Origin: an uncultured Ruminococcus sp.
Lineage (GTDB): Bacteria; Bacillota; Clostridia; Oscillospirales; Acutalibacteraceae
DNA length: 64,000 nucleotides
Reading direction: 5' to 3'
Assembly: GCA_902778175.1 (NCBI GenBank)
Contig: CACYWT010000020.1
Location: 1 to 64,000 of the forward strand
Both the position numbers and the translations under genes were made by a program. Of this stretch, positions 8,997 to 17,303 are shown piece by piece; within the stretch, counting starts at the first letter, position 1; each line of letters opens with the position of its first letter. The notes beneath the pieces are model-generated. The model did not search any database. It saw only the letters and a program-made list of their open reading frames with translations, and had not been told where the DNA came from.

Positions 8997-9113
8997 ATGT
9001 ATAAAACGACAACAGTTATTGAAACATCTGCAAGAACGACTGAATCAGAAAGACGCTATATTGAAAAAGTGCTTTATGAGATATTCAGAAAATACTTTAA
9101 AGAAAACTCTTGA
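8997..9113 (+). CDS. Small 38-residue protein upstream of a serine recombinase
   Basis: The ORF begins at an ATG nine bases after a perfect GGAGG (8983-8987) and ends at TGA 9111-9113. It starts MYKTTTVIETSARTTESERR and is highly charged, with a predicted helix in the second half (IEKVLYEIFRKYF). I do not recognise the family. Its position 79 bp before the recombinase suggests a small accessory protein of the mobile island. Overlapping frames in this stretch lack a ribosome site of this quality. Confidence 0.55.
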   Translation: MYKTTTVIETSARTTESERRYIEKVLYEIFRKYFKENS

Positions 9114-9191
9114 TGCGGTCTGAATAATGGTTTACAATGAGGGTGTAACCATTATCAGCCCGATCATTTCACATGAAAGGGTTGATATAGA

Positions 9192-10724
9192 ATGAACAAG
9201 AAAATAGCGATATATGCAAGAAAATCCGTATTCCGTGAGGACAGCATTTCCATTGAATCCCAGATCGAGATGTGCGGGTATGAAGCGAGGGGGCAGGAAT
9301 ATCTCGTCTATCAGGACAACGGCTACAGCGGCAAGAATACCGACAGACCTGACTTTCAGCGTATGGTGACGGATATCAAGGCAGGACTTATCAGCAAGGT
9401 GATCGTCTACAAGCTGGACAGAGTGAGCCGCAGCGTGCTTGACTTTTCAGGGCTTATGGATACATTCCAGAAGTACAAGGTGGATTTTGTCAGCGCGACG
9501 GAGCATTTTGACACATCCAGTCCGATGGGGCGCGCCATGCTGAATATCTGCGTGGTATTTGCACAGCTTGAAAGAGAAACGATACAGCAAAGGGTCATTG
9601 ATGCTTATGCAAGCCGCAGCAAAAAGGGCTTTTATATGGGCGGAAAGATCCCCTACGGTTTTCGTAAGGTTCCTGTTGTGATTGACGGGGTAAAGACCTC
9701 AATGTATGAGCAGGAGCCTGATGAAGCTGCTGATATTTCACTGATCTATGAGCTGTACTCAAAGCCGTCTGCGACTTTAGGAGATGTCCTGCGTGAGCTT
9801 ACTGCAAGAGGATTAAACACCAACCGCAGAGGCAAGCACTGGAACACCGCAAGGCTTTCGGAGCTTATGCGTAATCCGATCTATACCACTAATGACATCA
9901 GCATTTATGAGTTTTTCAAGGCTCAGGGCAGCAACCTGATAAATCCTCCGGAGCAGTTTGACGGCGTGACAAGTCAGTATCTTTTCAGCGGCACCAATAC
10001 AAACCGTAAGACGTGGGATCTATCAGGTCAGAATGTGGTCATCGCTCCGCACCGTGGATTTATCGAGCCTGAAATGTGGCTTGCCTGCCGAAAAAAGCTC
10101 CTTGCCAATCATCAGGTCAAGACCTGCAAGGCAAAGAACTCTTTTCTTTCTGGTAAGATCAAATGCGGCAACTGCGGTTATGCTATTGTTGTCAGGTTTT
10201 CGCAGAGAAGCAAGGGACACGTCAGGTATTTTATCGACACCGGCTGGACGGAAAACCATTGCTGCACACATAAGCTGCCGACTATTCACGCAGACGATTT
10301 CGAGGCTGTTATCATCGACAGGATAAGAGAAAAGCTGTCCGAACTGACGATCAGATCAGACAGCAGTGCCAAAGACGAAATGCTTGAAACTATCAATCAG
10401 ATTGAAGCAAAGATAACCGGGCTTGAAAGGGAGATTGAAAACCTTGTGGATAAGATGCTGCTCTCTGATACAGACAAAGCAACAGCGAAGTACATAAACA
10501 ACAGGATCGCAAAGCTTGACAGTGAAAAAAGCGAATTATCACACGAAGCCGACAAGCTGAAAGCTGACAGGTTAAAAAAGAACGATACAGATTATAAAGT
10601 TCTTCACAATGTTATGGATAAGTGGAATGAATTGTCCTTTGATGATAAGCGCAGTGTGGCTGAATTACTGATCGAGAAGATACTTGTTTTTCCTGATAAG
10701 ATAGAGATACGGTGGAAAATATAA
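9192..10724 (+). CDS. Large serine recombinase (site-specific integrase)
   Basis: The 510-residue protein is a large serine recombinase of the kind that integrates and excises mobile elements. It has an N-terminal resolvase domain with the nucleophile region IYARKSVF (Ser12), followed by GYSGKNTDRPDFQRM and VYKLDRVSRS. Next come the Recombinase domain (GKIPYGFRKV, LRELTARGLNTNRRGKHW), a zinc ribbon (KIKCGNCGYA with a later CCTHK) and a coiled coil from about 400 to 470. It looks intact. No relaxase, capsid or transfer gene accompanies it, so the original element has probably been reduced or its boundaries lost. Confidence 0.93.
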   Translation: MNKKIAIYARKSVFREDSISIESQIEMCGYEARGQEYLVYQDNGYSGKNTDRPDFQRMVTDIKAGLISKVIVYKLDRVSRSVLDFSGLMDTFQKYKVDFVSATEHFDTSSPMGRAMLNICVVFAQLERETIQQRVIDAYASRSKKGFYMGGKIPYGFRKVPVVIDGVKTSMYEQEPDEAADISLIYELYSKPSATLGDVLRELTARGLNTNRRGKHWNTARLSELMRNPIYTTNDISIYEFFKAQGSNLINPPEQFDGVTSQYLFSGTNTNRKTWDLSGQNVVIAPHRGFIEPEMWLACRKKLLANHQVKTCKAKNSFLSGKIKCGNCGYAIVVRFSQRSKGHVRYFIDTGWTENHCCTHKLPTIHADDFEAVIIDRIREKLSELTIRSDSSAKDEMLETINQIEAKITGLEREIENLVDKMLLSDTDKATAKYINNRIAKLDSEKSELSHEADKLKADRLKKNDTDYKVLHNVMDKWNELSFDDKRSVAELLIEKILVFPDKIEIRWKI

Positions 10725-10745
10725 TGTGTAATTTTAAGTAAAATA

Positions 10746-10779
10746 TTGTATTATATTTTGCGTAGTGGTATAATATAAT
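10746..10779 (+). promoter_or_regulatory. Promoter/operator of the toxin-antitoxin pair
   Basis: TTGTAT (10746-10751) and TATAAT (10769-10774) are spaced by 17 bp. ATTATATT (10750-10757) and AATATAAT (10772-10779) form an inverted repeat around the promoter, a plausible operator for autoregulation by the antitoxin, which is usual for this family. The operator role is inferred. Confidence 0.6.
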
Positions 10780-10804
10780 CAGAAAAACTCAAGGGGGAAT
10801 TTTT

Positions 10805-11071
10805 ATGCCAAATATTGTTCCCATTTCTGATTTAAGAAATTATGCAACTGTCTTGCAGGAGGTTGCAGTCGGTTCACCTGTTTTTCTTACGAAAAACGGC
10901 AGAGGATGCTATGCTATTGTAGATATTACGGAGCAAGAAGAATATGAAAAGGTCAAAGCTCAGCTTCGGCTTATGTGTGAGCTTCAAGCAGGCAAAAAAT
11001 CAGGCGAGGAGGATGGATGGCTTTCGTCCGATGAGGTCAGAAGCCATTTCCGTGCTGATAAACAATCATGA
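10805..11071 (+). CDS. Type II antitoxin, Phd/YefM family
   Basis: The 88-residue protein resembles Phd/YefM antitoxins, which bind their own promoter through the N-terminal domain and neutralise the toxin through the C-terminal tail. The N-terminus has PISDLRNYATVLQEV followed by PVFLTKNGRGCYAIVDI, the typical Phd fold signature. The charged tail (GEEDGWLSSDEVRSHF) fits the toxin-binding part. A GGGGG ribosome site precedes the ATG. It overlaps the toxin start by ATGA, so the two are translated together. Confidence 0.88.
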   Translation: MPNIVPISDLRNYATVLQEVAVGSPVFLTKNGRGCYAIVDITEQEEYEKVKAQLRLMCELQAGKKSGEEDGWLSSDEVRSHFRADKQS

Positions 11072-11376
11072 GTATTCTTTATTCAAAAAAAGCACTCTCT
11101 GATCTGGATGAAATAAGCAGGTATATATCATCTGCACTTGAAAATCCCATAGCTGCCGATTCGGTTATAAACGGGATAATGGATACAATAGATTTACTTG
11201 AAGATCAGCCTTTGCTTGGAAAGCCTTTGTATTTTGACAATAACTTATTCAGCGGATTCAGATATCTTGTCTATCAGAATTATCTTGCTTTTTATCATAC
11301 CGATAATAATGGCTCCTATATTGACAGAGTGCTTTATGGCAAAAGTGATTATCTGCGTATTCTTTTTGATTTTTGA
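11068..11376 (+). CDS. Type II toxin, RelE/ParE family
   Basis: The 102-residue protein has the RelE/ParE layout: an N-terminal helix (KKALSDLDEISRYISSALEN), a middle helix pair (LLEDQPLLGKPL) and a C-terminal sheet (FRYLVYQNYLAFYH, YIDRVLYGKSDYLRILF). RelE members cleave mRNA on the ribosome and ParE members poison gyrase; the sequence does not tell which applies here, though the GKP-L-Y pattern is closer to ParE-like toxins. It is translationally coupled to the antitoxin. It seems complete. Confidence 0.88.
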   Translation: MSILYSKKALSDLDEISRYISSALENPIAADSVINGIMDTIDLLEDQPLLGKPLYFDNNLFSGFRYLVYQNYLAFYHTDNNGSYIDRVLYGKSDYLRILFDF

Positions 11377-11487
11377 TTGTATTTTGTACGCTTCGGCGAG
11401 GCCCTACGCATAGTCACCGACAAGCTCGACAGCAAAAACTTTTATGCCTTCAATCCCGAATTTGACAAGGGAACAAGAAAAAAATAA
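11377..11487 (+). pseudogene. 3' remnant of an unidentified gene
   Basis: In the same frame as the toxin, directly after its stop codon, an open stretch reads FGEALRIVTDKLDSKNFY and then AFNPEFDKGTRKK before TAA at 11485-11487. The composition looks like real protein, but there is no start or ribosome site. It appears to be the tail of a gene whose front was lost when the toxin-antitoxin pair or its neighbour was inserted. The family was not recognised. Confidence 0.5.
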
Positions 11488-11494
11488 AAAAATA

Positions 11495-11529
11495 AAAGAT
11501 CCTGCCGGGTCATATCCGGCAGGATCTTT
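11495..11529. terminator. Bidirectional hairpin terminator
   Basis: AAAGATCCTGCCGG (11495-11508) pairs perfectly with CCGGCAGGATCTTT (11516-11529) around a 7-base loop. The T run is short. It separates the recombinase/toxin island from the ExbB-like operon. Confidence 0.75.
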
Positions 11530-11563
11530 GAATTATAGTGTAATATTTTCTTATATAAAACTG

Positions 11564-11592
11564 TTTATTATTCGGAAGATTTATGCTATAAT
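11564..11592 (+). promoter_or_regulatory. Probable promoter of the ExbB/ExbD-like operon
   Basis: A perfect TATAAT lies at 11587-11592. The -35 at the correct 17-bp spacing (TTTATT, 11564-11569) is weak, so the assignment rests mostly on the -10 and its place 22 bp before the gene. Confidence 0.5.
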
Positions 11593-11613
11593 TGTTCAGA
11601 GAGGTGTATAAAA

Positions 11614-12210
11614 ATGAATTTTGCATCGAAACTTGCGGCAAGTATAACCACTAATGATATATATATATTATTTGCCGCGATAGTGGCAGCAACAGTGCTT
11701 GCGGTAGTACTGTATGCGAATAAGATGGTAAATAAGGAATTTGCTCTGTGGAAAAAGGAAAAGTATTATTCAAAGCATATATATCGCTGCCTAACGGTGG
11801 GATATACTATGTTTGTAACACTGATCTCAATATTTCCGCTGCTCGGAATGTTCGGAACGGTAACAGCCCTGCTTGGACTGGATCTTTCGGCAACCGCATC
11901 GGAAAGCGCAAAGTCGGGCTTTTTCAATGCGCTGACCTCTACGACATGGGGTATTATCTTTTCGGTGATATTCAAGATAATAAATGCAGTATTCGCTTCT
12001 TCGATAGAGAACAATATTACCCTTATCACAGAGCTTATCAATTCCAATCGTGAACAGATCTCGACAGAACCGCCTCCGCGCACAAAAAAGAGGATCCCAC
12101 CTTCCAGCGGAAATAATGTCAGCCGCGCCGTACCCAATAATACCGGCACTGCTCCCGATGGAAAGGCTCCGGCTCAGAACAGGCAAAACAGCGGCAGGGT
12201 GATGAAATGA
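11614..12210 (+). CDS. MotA/TolQ/ExbB-like proton channel protein
   Basis: The 198-residue membrane protein resembles the MotA/TolQ/ExbB family, which forms proton-conducting pentamers around an ExbD/MotB partner. It has an N-terminal membrane segment (about 18-36), a cytoplasmic part with KKEKYYSKHIYRCLTVG, then ISIFPLLGMFGTVTALLGLD (about 72-91). NALTSTTWGIIFSVIFKIIN (about 107-126) follows; the PLLGMFGTV and TTxxGI elements are the family core. A hydrophilic, Pro-rich tail follows (PPPRTKKRIPPSSGNN). The gene overlaps the ExbD-like gene by ATGA. The substrate or work done by the channel is unknown. Confidence 0.8.
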   Translation: MNFASKLAASITTNDIYILFAAIVAATVLAVVLYANKMVNKEFALWKKEKYYSKHIYRCLTVGYTMFVTLISIFPLLGMFGTVTALLGLDLSATASESAKSGFFNALTSTTWGIIFSVIFKIINAVFASSIENNITLITELINSNREQISTEPPPRTKKRIPPSSGNNVSRAVPNNTGTAPDGKAPAQNRQNSGRVMK

Positions 12211-12782
12211 AGATAAGGGAAATTATTCTGGATTTCACTTCGCTTCTGGATATCATTATGATAATACTGTTTTTCTTCATTCTGTTTACGAATATGGATA
12301 CCGAAACTGCAATGACCAGGGCTGAACAGAAAGAAACGGAATACAGTACCCTTATCGAAGAGGTAAGCAGGGAACAGTCCGATTGGAAGAAGAAAACAGA
12401 AAAAGAGTGGAGCCGTATAGAAAGCGCAGATGAAAATGCCGGAGCTAATCAGAAAGCTTTGCTGGATTTTGATAACGGCGCTGTCCTTTCAATAAATATA
12501 ACTGATATCAGTACAGGCGATGACTTTGAACTGAGCATTACCGGGGATAATAAAAAGCTGATCGGCTTTACCTGGGCAGGAACTGACGATTTCCGCGAAA
12601 GGCTGCTTTCGGTGCTGAAAAAGCTTGATATTGATTCCGGGAAAGTAATAATCAGTACCCTGACCTATGACGGTTACAGTCTTGGTACGGAAAAAGCAGT
12701 GCCGCAGGTCGAAAATGTGGTGCGTAAGCTTCAGGAACAATATAAAAATCTATATTTCACAACAATTAATGTTACAAGGTGA
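12207..12782 (+). CDS. ExbD/TolR/MotB-like stator protein
   Basis: The 191-residue protein has one N-terminal membrane helix with a charged Asp (FTSLLDIIMIILFFFILF, Asp15), matching the proton-carrying Asp of ExbD and TolR. A charged linker (about 40-80) leads to an extracellular domain that ends in KVIISTLTYDGYSLGTEKAV and VRKLQEQYKNLYFTTINV, reminiscent of the ExbD periplasmic fold. ATGA overlap with the upstream gene and close spacing to the next gene make a three-gene operon. Confidence 0.78.
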   Translation: MKIREIILDFTSLLDIIMIILFFFILFTNMDTETAMTRAEQKETEYSTLIEEVSREQSDWKKKTEKEWSRIESADENAGANQKALLDFDNGAVLSINITDISTGDDFELSITGDNKKLIGFTWAGTDDFRERLLSVLKKLDIDSGKVIISTLTYDGYSLGTEKAVPQVENVVRKLQEQYKNLYFTTINVTR

Positions 12783-12791
12783 GTGTTTAAA

Positions 12792-13223
12792 ATGAAAAAA
12801 ATAGTAGCAATTCTGGCGTTTTTACTGGTAGCGATAATTTCTGTCTTTTTACTTCTCGGCGGCTGTGACAAGCTCGGCTGGGGCGGCGGCTCAGGCGAGG
12901 GTGAGGGCAGCGGAAGCGGTTCCCAGGTTTCTTCGTCAGCGTCCGGCACAGACGAAGGCTCAGGCAAAAAGGAAAGCAGCGCTGTCGTATCGTCAGCTTC
13001 CTCCGCACCGGAAAAGAAAAAAGCCGAGATAACTGTTTCCGGCAGGGATTATATTTATAATAACAATAAGATCACGCTTGATGATCTATCCGCAGAGCTG
13101 AAAAAGCTCGGCACCGATACGGAAATAACAATAATAACAGACGATACCGCCGCAAAGAATACGGTAGATGATCTTACCGACAGACTTGATGCGGACGGAT
13201 TTGCAAATTATACCAAGAAGTGA
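12792..13223 (+). CDS. Membrane-anchored protein with a second ExbD-like outer domain
   Basis: The 143-residue protein starts with a signal or anchor helix (IVAILAFLLVAIISVFLLL) ending in GGCDKLG; the Cys could be a lipobox, though GGC is not ideal. A Gly/Ser-rich linker (about 28-72) follows. Then comes a compact domain with ITVSGRDYIYNNNKITLDDL, TEITIITDDTAAKNTV and LDADGFANYTKK, which is the beta-alpha-beta pattern of the ExbD C-terminal domain without its TM Asp. The start at 12792 is used because the GTG at 12783 has the ribosome site inside it. Function is inferred only from the operon. Confidence 0.7.
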   Translation: MKKIVAILAFLLVAIISVFLLLGGCDKLGWGGGSGEGEGSGSGSQVSSSASGTDEGSGKKESSAVVSSASSAPEKKKAEITVSGRDYIYNNNKITLDDLSAELKKLGTDTEITIITDDTAAKNTVDDLTDRLDADGFANYTKK

Positions 13224-13321
13224 CGGCAAAGCGGAAATTATTCACTGTGGGTCGTCTGATCTTACATAAAAAAGAAACAGCCGCTTGATCAGATCATGCG
13301 GCTGTAATTAATGATGGATCA

Positions 13322-13363
13322 TAATTCAGGCAGCCCTGAAAAAAGGCTTGCCTGAATTTTTTT
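13322..13363 (+). terminator. Rho-independent terminator of the ExbB/ExbD-like operon
   Basis: AATTCAGGCAGCC and its complement GGCTTGCCTGAATT enclose a short A-rich loop, followed by a run of seven T residues. It also stands at the 3' side of the convergent icd gene. Confidence 0.8.
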
Positions 13364-13408
13364 ACGCACGGATCTCTTCACGACGTGAGCTGCGAAGGAT
13401 CTGTGGAT

Positions 13409-14623
13409 TTATAATAAACTGCTAAGTCTTTTATTGATCTCGTCGAGGAATGTTTCACTGTCAACCTTCTGCTTGTTTTCCAGTGAGGAAAGCAGATAAA
13501 GATCGCCTGTCATGATACCGTCCTCGATCGTGCCGATCGTAGCCTTTTCAAGCTTGTCTGCAAATGCGGAAAGCTCTGCATTGCCGTCAAGCTCGCCTCT
13601 CTTGCGGAGCGCGCCGCTCCATGCAAAGATAGTGGCAACGGAGTTTGTCGAGGTCTGCTCGCCCTTGAGATATTTATAATAATGACGCTGTACTGTTCCG
13701 TGTGCAGCCTCATATTCATATATGCCCGAGGGTGAAACCAGAACAGACGTCATCATTGCAAGAGAACCGAAAGCAGTTGCTACCATGTCGGACATAACAT
13801 CACCGTCATAGTTCTTGCATGCCCAGATATAGCCGCCCTCTGAACGCACTACTCTTGCTACGGCATCGTCGATAAGCGTATAGAAATAGGTGATGCCTGC
13901 CTTCTCGAATTTATCCTTGTATTCAGCCTCGAATATCTCGTTGAAGATATCCTTGAAACGGTGATCGTATTTCTTGGATATGGTATCCTTTGTAGCGAAC
14001 CAGAGATCCTCTTTCTTGTCAAGGGCAAAATTGAAGCAGGCTCTTGCAAAGCTGCCGATGCTCTTGTCAATGTTGTGCAGTCCCTGAATGATACCGTCGC
14101 TGCCGTTGAATTCATGGATAAGCTGTCTTGTTTCGTTGCCGTCCTTATCGGTTACGATAAGCTCAGCCTTGCTGCCCTCGGCTACGACCATTTCGCTGTT
14201 TTTGTATACGTCGCCGTATGCATGACGGGCAATGGTGATAGGCTTTTTCCAGTTGGAAATATAGGGGGTAATACCCTTTACGAGTATAGGTGTGCGGAAT
14301 ACCGTACCGTCAAGTATAGCACGGATAGTTCCGTTGGGTGATTTCCACATCTGCGTGAGGTTATATTCCTTGACGCGCTCGGCGTTCGGAGTGATGGTAG
14401 CGCATTTTACTGCTACGCCGTATTTCTTTGTAGCCTCAGCGCTGTCAACTGTGACCTGATCCTTTGTATTTTCTCTGTTTACAAGACCGAGATCATAGTA
14501 TTCGCTTTTTAGCTCAACAAAGGGAAGAATGAGCTTATCCTTTATCATTTTCCAGAGGATCCTGGTCATTTCGTCGCCGTCCATCTCAACGATGGGTGTC
14601 GTCATCTGAATTTTATCGGACAT
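13409..14623 (-). CDS. icd: NADP-dependent isocitrate dehydrogenase
   Basis: The enzyme oxidatively decarboxylates isocitrate to 2-oxoglutarate. The 404-residue sequence belongs to the homodimeric type II group shared with eukaryotes, shown by [16 protein letters not shown] at the start, [17 protein letters not shown] and [20 protein letters not shown]. The nucleotide-binding region [19 protein letters not shown] follows near residues 300-318. It lies 23 bp after aconitase on the same strand, so the two consecutive TCA enzymes share an operon. With no other TCA gene alongside, the likely role is glutamate-family biosynthesis. Confidence 0.95.
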   Translation of the reverse strand: MSDKIQMTTPIVEMDGDEMTRILWKMIKDKLILPFVELKSEYYDLGLVNRENTKDQVTVDSAEATKKYGVAVKCATITPNAERVKEYNLTQMWKSPNGTIRAILDGTVFRTPILVKGITPYISNWKKPITIARHAYGDVYKNSEMVVAEGSKAELIVTDKDGNETRQLIHEFNGSDGIIQGLHNIDKSIGSFARACFNFALDKKEDLWFATKDTISKKYDHRFKDIFNEIFEAEYKDKFEKAGITYFYTLIDDAVARVVRSEGGYIWACKNYDGDVMSDMVATAFGSLAMMTSVLVSPSGIYEYEAAHGTVQRHYYKYLKGEQTSTNSVATIFAWSGALRKRGELDGNAELSAFADKLEKATIGTIEDGIMTGDLYLLSSLENKQKVDSETFLDEINKRLSSLL

Positions 14624-14646
14624 TATAATTTCTCCTTTTTACAAAA

Positions 14647-16584
14647 TCAGTTATTGCTGTTTCTTGTATAATCGAGCAGACCGCCTGCAAGAATGATATC
14701 TCTTGTTCTGTCGGAAAGTTCGCACAGAACGGGGATCTCTTTGCCGTTAGTCTTATTTACGAGTTTGAGTTCCTCCTTGCCGTCTGCGATAAGCGCGCGT
14801 ACATCGGGCAGAGAAAGCTCGTCGCCCTCGCTGATGTTGTCATAATCAGCCTCATTTACGAATGTGAGCGGAAGAATACCGGCATTGATAAGGTTAGCTC
14901 TGTGGATCCTTGCGAAGGATTTTACGACTACAGCCTTGACGCCGAGATAAAGCGGTGCAAGAGCCGCGTGTTCACGGGATGAGCCCTGACCGTAGTTTAC
15001 TCCGCCTACGATAATGCTTGCGCCGAGCTTCTTTGCTCTTTCGGGGAAATCCTTGTCGCATACGGTAAAGCAGTGCTGTGAGATAGCCGGGATATTGGAA
15101 CGCAGGGGAAGGATCTTCGCGCCTGCCGGCATGATATGGTCGGTAGTGATATTGTCGCCAACTTTGAGAGAGCAGGGAACGTCGATGCTGTCTGCAAGAG
15201 GAGCTGTTTCGGGGTAAGGCTTGATATTCGGACCCCTGAGTATTTCTATGCTGTCCATTTCCTCAACGGGAGCCGGAGCGATGACCATATTGTCGTTATA
15301 ATCGAATTTTTCGGGGAGCGGGATATTAACTGCCTCACCGAGAGTTCTCGGATCGGTGAATACGCCTGTCAGAGCCGACGCTGCTGCTGTTTCGGGGCTT
15401 ACGAGATAGATCTGACCGTCGCGTGTGCCGCTTCTGCCCTCAAAGTTACGGTTGAAGGTACGAAGTGAGATTCCCTTGCTGTTGGGTGACTGCCCCATGC
15501 CTATGCACGGACCGCAGGCACATTCAAGGATCCTTGCGCCTGCCTCGATTATATCGGCAAGAGCGCCGTTTCTTGCGAGCATATTGTATACCTGCTTTGA
15601 GCCGGGCGCTATTGCAAGGGAAACGCCGTCTGCTACAGTCTTGCCTTTGAGGATAGCCGCAACGCGCATAAGATCAAGATATGATGAATTTGTGCATGAA
15701 CCGATACATACCTGATCGACCTTCTGACCGCTGAGTTCTTCGATAGTTTTGATATTGTCGGGGCTGTGGGGGCAGGCTGCCATTGGAACGAGCTTTGACA
15801 GATCAATGTCGATCACCTCGTCATATACTGCATCAGCGTCTGCGCTCAGTTCTGTCCAGTCCTCTTCTCTGCCCTGAGCCTTCATGAAGGATCTCGTTAT
15901 TTCGTCTGAGGGGAATACCGATGTTGTTGCGCCAAGCTCTGCGCCCATGTTGGTGATAGTGGCGCGCTCCGGAACGGTGAGAGTCTTTACGCCTTCTCCG
16001 CCGTATTCGATGATCTTGCCCACGCCGCCCTTTACGGACATGATGCGAAGCACCTCAAGAATGATATCCTTAGCGGATACCCATGGCTGGAGCTTGCCGG
16101 AAAGATTGATGCGGACCATTTTCGGCATGGATATGTAATAAGCGCCGCCGCCCATTGCAACCGCAACGTCAAGTCCGCCTGCGCCGATAGCGAGCATACC
16201 GATACCGCCGCCTGTGGGCGTATGGCTGTCGGAGCCGATAAGAGTCTTGCCGGGCTTGCCGAAGCGTTCGAGATGTACCTGGTGGCAGATCCCGTTGCCG
16301 GGACGTGAGAAATATATACCGTGTTTTTTACAGACGGACTGTATAAAACGATGGTCGTCCGCATTTTCAAAGCCTGTCTGGAGAGTATTATGATCAATAT
16401 ATGCAACGCTTTTCTCTGTTTTGACTCTCGGAACGCCGATAGCCTCAAATTCGAGATAAGCCATAGTGCCGGTAGCGTCCTGAGTAAGAGTCTGGTCTAT
16501 TTTCAGACCTACCTCGCTGCCGACAGTCATCTCACCGCTGAGCAGGTGAGCCTTGATGATTTTCTGAGCAATAGTATAACCCAT
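14647..16584 (-). CDS. acn: Aconitate hydratase
   Basis: Aconitase isomerises citrate to isocitrate through a 4Fe-4S cluster. The 645-residue protein is shorter than AcnA and matches the compact group in which LeuC-like and LeuD-like parts are fused. Cluster and substrate motifs are present: GSDSHTPTGGGIGMLAIGAG, VCIGSCTNSSYLDLM, and the Cys pair in ECACGPCIGMGQSP. The swivel domain has DNITTDHIMPAGAKILPLRS and GGVNYGQGSSREHAALAP. AAGGAGGAAGGACA precedes the ATG. It is followed directly by icd. Confidence 0.95.
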   Translation of the reverse strand: MGYTIAQKIIKAHLLSGEMTVGSEVGLKIDQTLTQDATGTMAYLEFEAIGVPRVKTEKSVAYIDHNTLQTGFENADDHRFIQSVCKKHGIYFSRPGNGICHQVHLERFGKPGKTLIGSDSHTPTGGGIGMLAIGAGGLDVAVAMGGGAYYISMPKMVRINLSGKLQPWVSAKDIILEVLRIMSVKGGVGKIIEYGGEGVKTLTVPERATITNMGAELGATTSVFPSDEITRSFMKAQGREEDWTELSADADAVYDEVIDIDLSKLVPMAACPHSPDNIKTIEELSGQKVDQVCIGSCTNSSYLDLMRVAAILKGKTVADGVSLAIAPGSKQVYNMLARNGALADIIEAGARILECACGPCIGMGQSPNSKGISLRTFNRNFEGRSGTRDGQIYLVSPETAAASALTGVFTDPRTLGEAVNIPLPEKFDYNDNMVIAPAPVEEMDSIEILRGPNIKPYPETAPLADSIDVPCSLKVGDNITTDHIMPAGAKILPLRSNIPAISQHCFTVCDKDFPERAKKLGASIIVGGVNYGQGSSREHAALAPLYLGVKAVVVKSFARIHRANLINAGILPLTFVNEADYDNISEGDELSLPDVRALIADGKEELKLVNKTNGKEIPVLCELSDRTRDIILAGGLLDYTRNSNN

Positions 16585-16637
16585 TGTCCTTCCTCCTTAA
16601 AATATGTATAAGCATAATTCGATAATTATACTATTAT

Positions 16638-16666
16638 ATTATCCATCAAAATGCCCGATTTGTCAA
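16638..16666 (-). promoter_or_regulatory. Sigma-A promoter of the acn-icd operon
   Basis: On the minus strand a perfect TTGACA (16661-16666) and GATAAT (16638-16643) are 17 bp apart. It lies about 55 bp before the aconitase start. Confidence 0.8.
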
Positions 16667-16703
16667 TGGTCAATGTACGATCAGGCAAAAGAATGATCCC
16701 CGC

Positions 16704-17264
16704 TTACAGCAAACGGGGAATGTTTTTGTTTTTATTCGTTTTTTTCCGGATAAGCGCGGCGGTAAGAAAGAGGATATATCCGATCAGTCCGCCTGTGAAA
16801 TTCAGGATAACGTCGTCGATATCCGTTGTCCTGTAATATGTTCCGAGCAGCCAGCCTATGATCCACTGCATTGATTCTATCACAAGCGGAAGCGCAAGCA
16901 GCAGCGGCAGTATGATAAGCGGATCTTTCTTTTTTATCATCACCGGAAGAAGGATCCCGAACGGTATTGTCAGCAGCACATTGCCGACGACCTGCATTAC
17001 CATTGTTTTGTCGGAAGCATATTTTATCATATTGTTTATCGTATGGAAAGGAACGGTTTGCAAAAGCGCAGAGGTTTTTGCGGCAGGATTACCGTTGTCG
17101 CAGATCACAGGAAAAAATGTTACAGTTATCAATGCCGTGAAATAAACAAAGGCGGTGGAAAATAATATGATGTTTTTCGGTTTTCTGCCGGAAAGCTTTC
17201 CGATCACCAACACAGCAGCGAAAAGAATTGCTCCTGCGAGTACTGCATATTCTCTTCCTATCAT
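16704..17264 (-). CDS. VanZ-like membrane protein
   Basis: The 186-residue integral membrane protein has about five hydrophobic helices and the VanZ pattern: TFFPVICDN, a hydrophilic loop with TVPFHTINNM, then NVLLTIPFGILLPVM and the TTDIDDVILNFTGGLIGYIL signature. VanZ confers low teicoplanin resistance in enterococci, but most chromosomal relatives have no known role. It forms a tandem pair with the next paralogue 39 bp upstream. AAAGGAG precedes the ATG. Confidence 0.85.
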   Translation of the reverse strand: MIGREYAVLAGAILFAAVLVIGKLSGRKPKNIILFSTAFVYFTALITVTFFPVICDNGNPAAKTSALLQTVPFHTINNMIKYASDKTMVMQVVGNVLLTIPFGILLPVMIKKKDPLIILPLLLALPLVIESMQWIIGWLLGTYYRTTDIDDVILNFTGGLIGYILFLTAALIRKKTNKNKNIPRLL

Positions 17265-17303
17265 TCAGTTTCTCCTTTTGCAGTTATCATGGAAAGCGCT
17301 GAT

